A stretch of DNA of 6,975 bases, taken from positions 1 to 6,975 of the forward strand of contig JAFGBP010000021.1 in the NCBI GenBank assembly GCA_016933095.1. Reading direction: 5' to 3'. The stretch comes from Candidatus Woesearchaeota archaeon (GTDB taxonomy: Archaea > Nanobdellota > Nanobdellia > Woesearchaeales > SM23-78). Position numbers and translations under genes: made by a program. This document shows, one piece after another, positions 5,140-6,975 of the stretch. Within the stretch, counting starts at the first letter, position 1. Every line of letters begins with the position of its first letter. The notes under the pieces were generated by a model, which did no database searches, was not told the origin of the DNA, and saw only the letters and a list, made by a program, of their open reading frames with translations.

Positions 5140-6732
5140 TTATTTTTCCTTGTCTTTTCCAAGTTCCTTTCTCGGTTTTTTTTGTGTCACCGGCAAGCTA
5201 AAAAAGAAAGTAGTTCCCTTACCCTCAACGCTCTCAAACCAAATCCTGCCGCCCATAGCCTCAACTATTCCCTTGCAAATGGAAAGGCCAAGCCCAGAGC
5301 CGGCCGCCTTGTTGGACTGCCTGTTTCCGGCCTGGTAGAACCTAGAAAATATCTTGTCCTGCTTATCCTCAGGGATGCCTATGCCGGAATCCTTAACAGA
5401 GAATTCAATCAAACCCTTTCCCCCCTTATAAGCCCTGACATCTATAGCTCCTCCTTTAGGAGTGTAATGGATGGCGTTCAAGACAAGATTCCTGACAACC
5501 TGCATGAGCCTGTCAGGATCTGTGCCGACTTTCGGAAGGCTCTTTGAAGCCATGAAGGAGGCTTTTATCCCATGAGCTCTTACCAAGGCCGTAATTTCCG
5601 GGCCGTTCTCCTTGAAGAACTTGTTGACATTGACGGGAGAAGCAGAGTACTCAAACTTTCCAAGACTAAGCCTGGCCGAATCCACGAGGTTGACTGCCAG
5701 ATAATACAGGTCATTCGTGCATTCATTAATGTATTTGGAGAATTTCCTGAGTTTCTTCTTGTCATTTATGGTTCTCCTCTCGACAAGTAGTTCTCCAAAG
5801 CTCTTTATGGCTGCAATAGGGTTCTTGAGCTCGTGAGCAGCTATGGCAATGAACTCATCCTTCTCCTTATCAAGTTCTTTAAGCTTCTCATTGGCAACAA
5901 GAAGCCTCTTGTTCTTGTCGAGGATATCGCGCTCGTATCTTCCAAGGTGATCGACCATCCTGTTGAACTCAAAGGCGAGCTCGGCGATCTCATCATTTCC
6001 TTTAGCCTCTATCTTAAGGTTTCTCGCGCCTTTCCCAACCTGGCCTGCCATGTCCCGCAGGTAAGTGATGGGCTTGCTTAGGGAATTAGCAATGACAATC
6101 GCCAGACCTGCACTGTAGATTATAATGATATAAAGGAGGAGGTTGGTGTCATGCCTTGCATCCTCAAATTCTGCTATCGCATTGTTGAAGCTGGAATCTG
6201 CATCCTCTACTATGGTCTCGAATATGATTTGCACTAATTCCTGGACTTCCTGTGATTCGCTGAAGAGCTCCTTCTCGCGCGTTTCAAGGGCAAGAATGGA
6301 GTTGTTATCCTGCTGGTTCTGCTCAAGCAGCTTGGCGTCATGAATAAGGAGCATCTCCTGAAGTATTGACTTGCTCCTCTCTGAGTGGCTCTCAAGCCTT
6401 TCAAGAAGCTCAGAATTGGAAGAAAGATTCTTGAGCCGCTCCAGTTCCTGGTGAGCATTATAAGATGATATTGCATAGTCAGACCGAAGCTCCTCTAGCG
6501 TTGCAGGGTCCTCCACGTACAAGTATGTGTTGAGGATCTGGAAAGTATCTTTGGTGAAGCTCGCCATGGCATGGGCGCTTTCAAGAATTCGGGCTTGTTC
6601 ATTGATCTCCTCCATTGCAGCCCCAAACCTATGCTGGGCATACACGCTGAACAATCCTATGGACAGTACCCCGATCAGAAAACCAACTATGATCTTCAGC
6701 CTGATAGAACTCCAAAATGCCAAAAATTCCAT
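5140..6732 (-). CDS. Membrane sensor histidine kinase with helical sensor domain and HAMP
   Basis: A complete 530-residue two-component sensor. A short cytoplasmic N-terminus precedes TM1 (about 13-31). An almost wholly helical external domain (32-196) resembles the four-helix-bundle sensors of chemoreceptor-type proteins. TM2 spans about 198-216 and HAMP about 217-270, followed by a coiled linker. HisKA carries the H-box AAHELKNP with phospho-acceptor His300. The ATPase domain has the N-box NLVLNAIHYTP (Asn415/Asn419), G1 DSGIGIP (448-454), the F-box FSRFYQ (462-467) and G2 GSGLGLSI (478-485). All catalytic motifs are intact. The protein ends in a Lys-rich tail without receiver domain. The ligand and partner regulator are unknown; no response regulator gene lies in the window. 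The start at 6732 has a GAGGT Shine-Dalgarno sequence (6750-6746), 13 bases away, somewhat far. Confidence 0.95.
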   Translation of the reverse strand: MEFLAFWSSIRLKIIVGFLIGVLSIGLFSVYAQHRFGAAMEEINEQARILESAHAMASFTKDTFQILNTYLYVEDPATLEELRSDYAISSYNAHQELERLKNLSSNSELLERLESHSERSKSILQEMLLIHDAKLLEQNQQDNNSILALETREKELFSESQEVQELVQIIFETIVEDADSSFNNAIAEFEDARHDTNLLLYIIIIYSAGLAIVIANSLSKPITYLRDMAGQVGKGARNLKIEAKGNDEIAELAFEFNRMVDHLGRYERDILDKNKRLLVANEKLKELDKEKDEFIAIAAHELKNPIAAIKSFGELLVERRTINDKKKLRKFSKYINECTNDLYYLAVNLVDSARLSLGKFEYSASPVNVNKFFKENGPEITALVRAHGIKASFMASKSLPKVGTDPDRLMQVVRNLVLNAIHYTPKGGAIDVRAYKGGKGLIEFSVKDSGIGIPEDKQDKIFSRFYQAGNRQSNKAAGSGLGLSICKGIVEAMGGRIWFESVEGKGTTFFFSLPVTQKKPRKELGKDKEK

Positions 6733-6745
6733 TCTTACAATTCCA

Positions 6746-6750
6746 ACCTC
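6746..6750 (-). promoter_or_regulatory. Shine-Dalgarno-like site of the histidine kinase gene
   Basis: GAGGT on the minus strand, 13 bases before the ATG at 6732. The spacing is longer than usual, but no alternative in-frame ATG, GTG or TTG lies closer. Confidence 0.4.
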
Positions 6751-6800
6751 TTTTAATCCTTTTCTTTTAACCCTTTTTGCCTTGTTATCGGGGGTGATGG

Positions 6801-6808
6801 TATATAAA
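6801..6808 (-). promoter_or_regulatory. TATA box for the histidine kinase gene
   Basis: TTTATATA on the minus strand. Initiation is expected near 6778, with a leader of about 45 bases containing the Shine-Dalgarno-like site. On the plus strand the same bases read TATATAAA, so divergent initiation near 6830 is possible but no plus-strand gene is evident. A second AT-rich element lies at 6763-6770. Confidence 0.5.
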
Positions 6809-6826
6809 TGTTTTCAGCCGGCAAGG

Positions 6827-6975
6827 GTGCGTCCAGGAAGGCCGCACTGCGCAGCAAGAGAGTTTCCTTAATGAGTTCTTCCGTAGGCGGCTCTGTTCAA
6901 AAAGTAGCCCCTGGCTGCGCATAAGAATCGGAAAGCGGTTAACCTAGACTCGGCTAAAAGACGTTATTGATGGGC
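6827..6975 (+). mobile_element. Candidate 5' end of a group II intron (continues beyond the window)
   Basis: No credible coding frame covers 6809-6975 on either strand. The plus strand begins at 6827 with GTGCG, the consensus group II intron 5' terminus. A small CC-AGGAA-GG hairpin follows at once, placed like the CCC-AGAUA-GGG hairpin at the start of Ll.LtrB. Further on, GGAAAGCG (6930-6937) and a GTTATTGATGGG segment (6963-6974) recall domain I segments of Ll.LtrB in the same order. TGCGCAGC (6848-6855) and GCTGCGCA (6914-6921) form an 8-bp pair enclosing an inner region. The intron's catalytic domain V and reverse transcriptase would lie outside the window. This rests on remembered similarity and a short conserved start, so other structured RNAs or a degenerate remnant remain possible. 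Confidence 0.38.

Noticed and set aside
5005..5547. Long plus-strand open frame of 180 codons antisense to the kinase and its downstream gene
   Set aside because: It spans the 3' end of the kinase gene and the 5' end of the 170-residue gene, both well supported on the other strand. It has no ribosome site and no family resemblance, and is best explained as a shadow frame.
6808..6924. A 38-codon plus-strand frame starting in the TATA element
   Set aside because: No Shine-Dalgarno sequence, its ATG lies inside the promoter element, it has Ser/Lys-rich composition without resemblance to anything known, and it overlaps the structured intron-like segment.
6816..6955. AGCCG (6816-6820) and CGGCT (6951-6955) as exon-intron (IBS2-EBS2) pairing
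   Set aside because: Five base pairs are easily found by chance. By comparison with Ll.LtrB the exon-binding sequences should lie further 3', outside the window.
6885..6975. Resemblance of the minus strand near GAACAGAGCCGCC to the 3' conserved region of RNase P RNA, and a TTCAAAA tRNA T-loop-like heptamer on the plus strand
   Set aside because: The RNase P match is short and lacks the other conserved regions. The T-loop has no five-base stem and no accompanying tRNA arms.
1..6975. CRISPR arrays, tandem repeats, insertion sequences, tRNA or rRNA genes
   Set aside because: No regularly spaced repeats, no transposase-like frame and no RNA gene hallmarks were found when reading both strands, apart from the intron-like segment at the right edge.

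Overview
The window looks archaeal. It carries an elongation factor 1A of the archaeal/eukaryotic type (about 430 residues, start to stop), followed directly by an archaeal ribosomal protein uS10, the usual archaeal tuf-rpsJ pairing. Upstream of most genes there is an archaeal TATA-like element at the right distance for a start site, and two minus-strand genes appear to be transcribed without a leader. Base composition is moderate and the proteins are rich in Lys and Glu. The lineage (euryarchaeal or DPANN) cannot be decided from this stretch. The gene before tuf is neither fusA nor rpsG, so the classical str-type operon is broken here.

Layout. Positions 1-195 hold the end of an unrecognised plus-strand gene. 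Positions 346-2104 hold tuf and rpsJ. The 154-base gap between them is unusually structured: a long hairpin with competing smaller hairpins behind tuf, then a TATA box, a perfect 8-bp inverted repeat, a short overlapping reading frame, and a strong Shine-Dalgarno sequence far from the rpsJ start. Positions 2207-2770 encode a UPF0316/DUF2179 membrane protein and 2895-3350 a small predicted lipoprotein, each with its own TATA box and Shine-Dalgarno site. Converging on the lipoprotein, with a 38-base tail-to-tail overlap, is a minus-strand gene (4449-3313). It encodes a SAM-dependent methyltransferase domain fused to about 180 residues of highly charged, probably disordered tail. Next on the minus strand are an unrecognised 170-residue protein (5084-4572) and a complete membrane sensor histidine kinase (6732-5140).

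The right edge (6809-6975) has no credible coding frame on either strand. From 6827 onward the plus strand resembles the 5' end of a group II intron: a GUGCG start, a small first hairpin, and later short segments recalling domain I of Ll.LtrB. If correct, a retroelement sits just upstream of the kinase promoter, pointing away from it, and runs out of the window. This is the least expected signal here, but it rests on remembered similarity and needs a covariance search.

How the genes relate. tuf and rpsJ belong to translation, and the structured gap may let rpsJ be expressed separately from tuf. The remaining genes look like individually promoted surface, membrane or signalling genes. No response regulator accompanies the kinase. 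No CRISPR array, tRNA, rRNA or insertion sequence was recognised.
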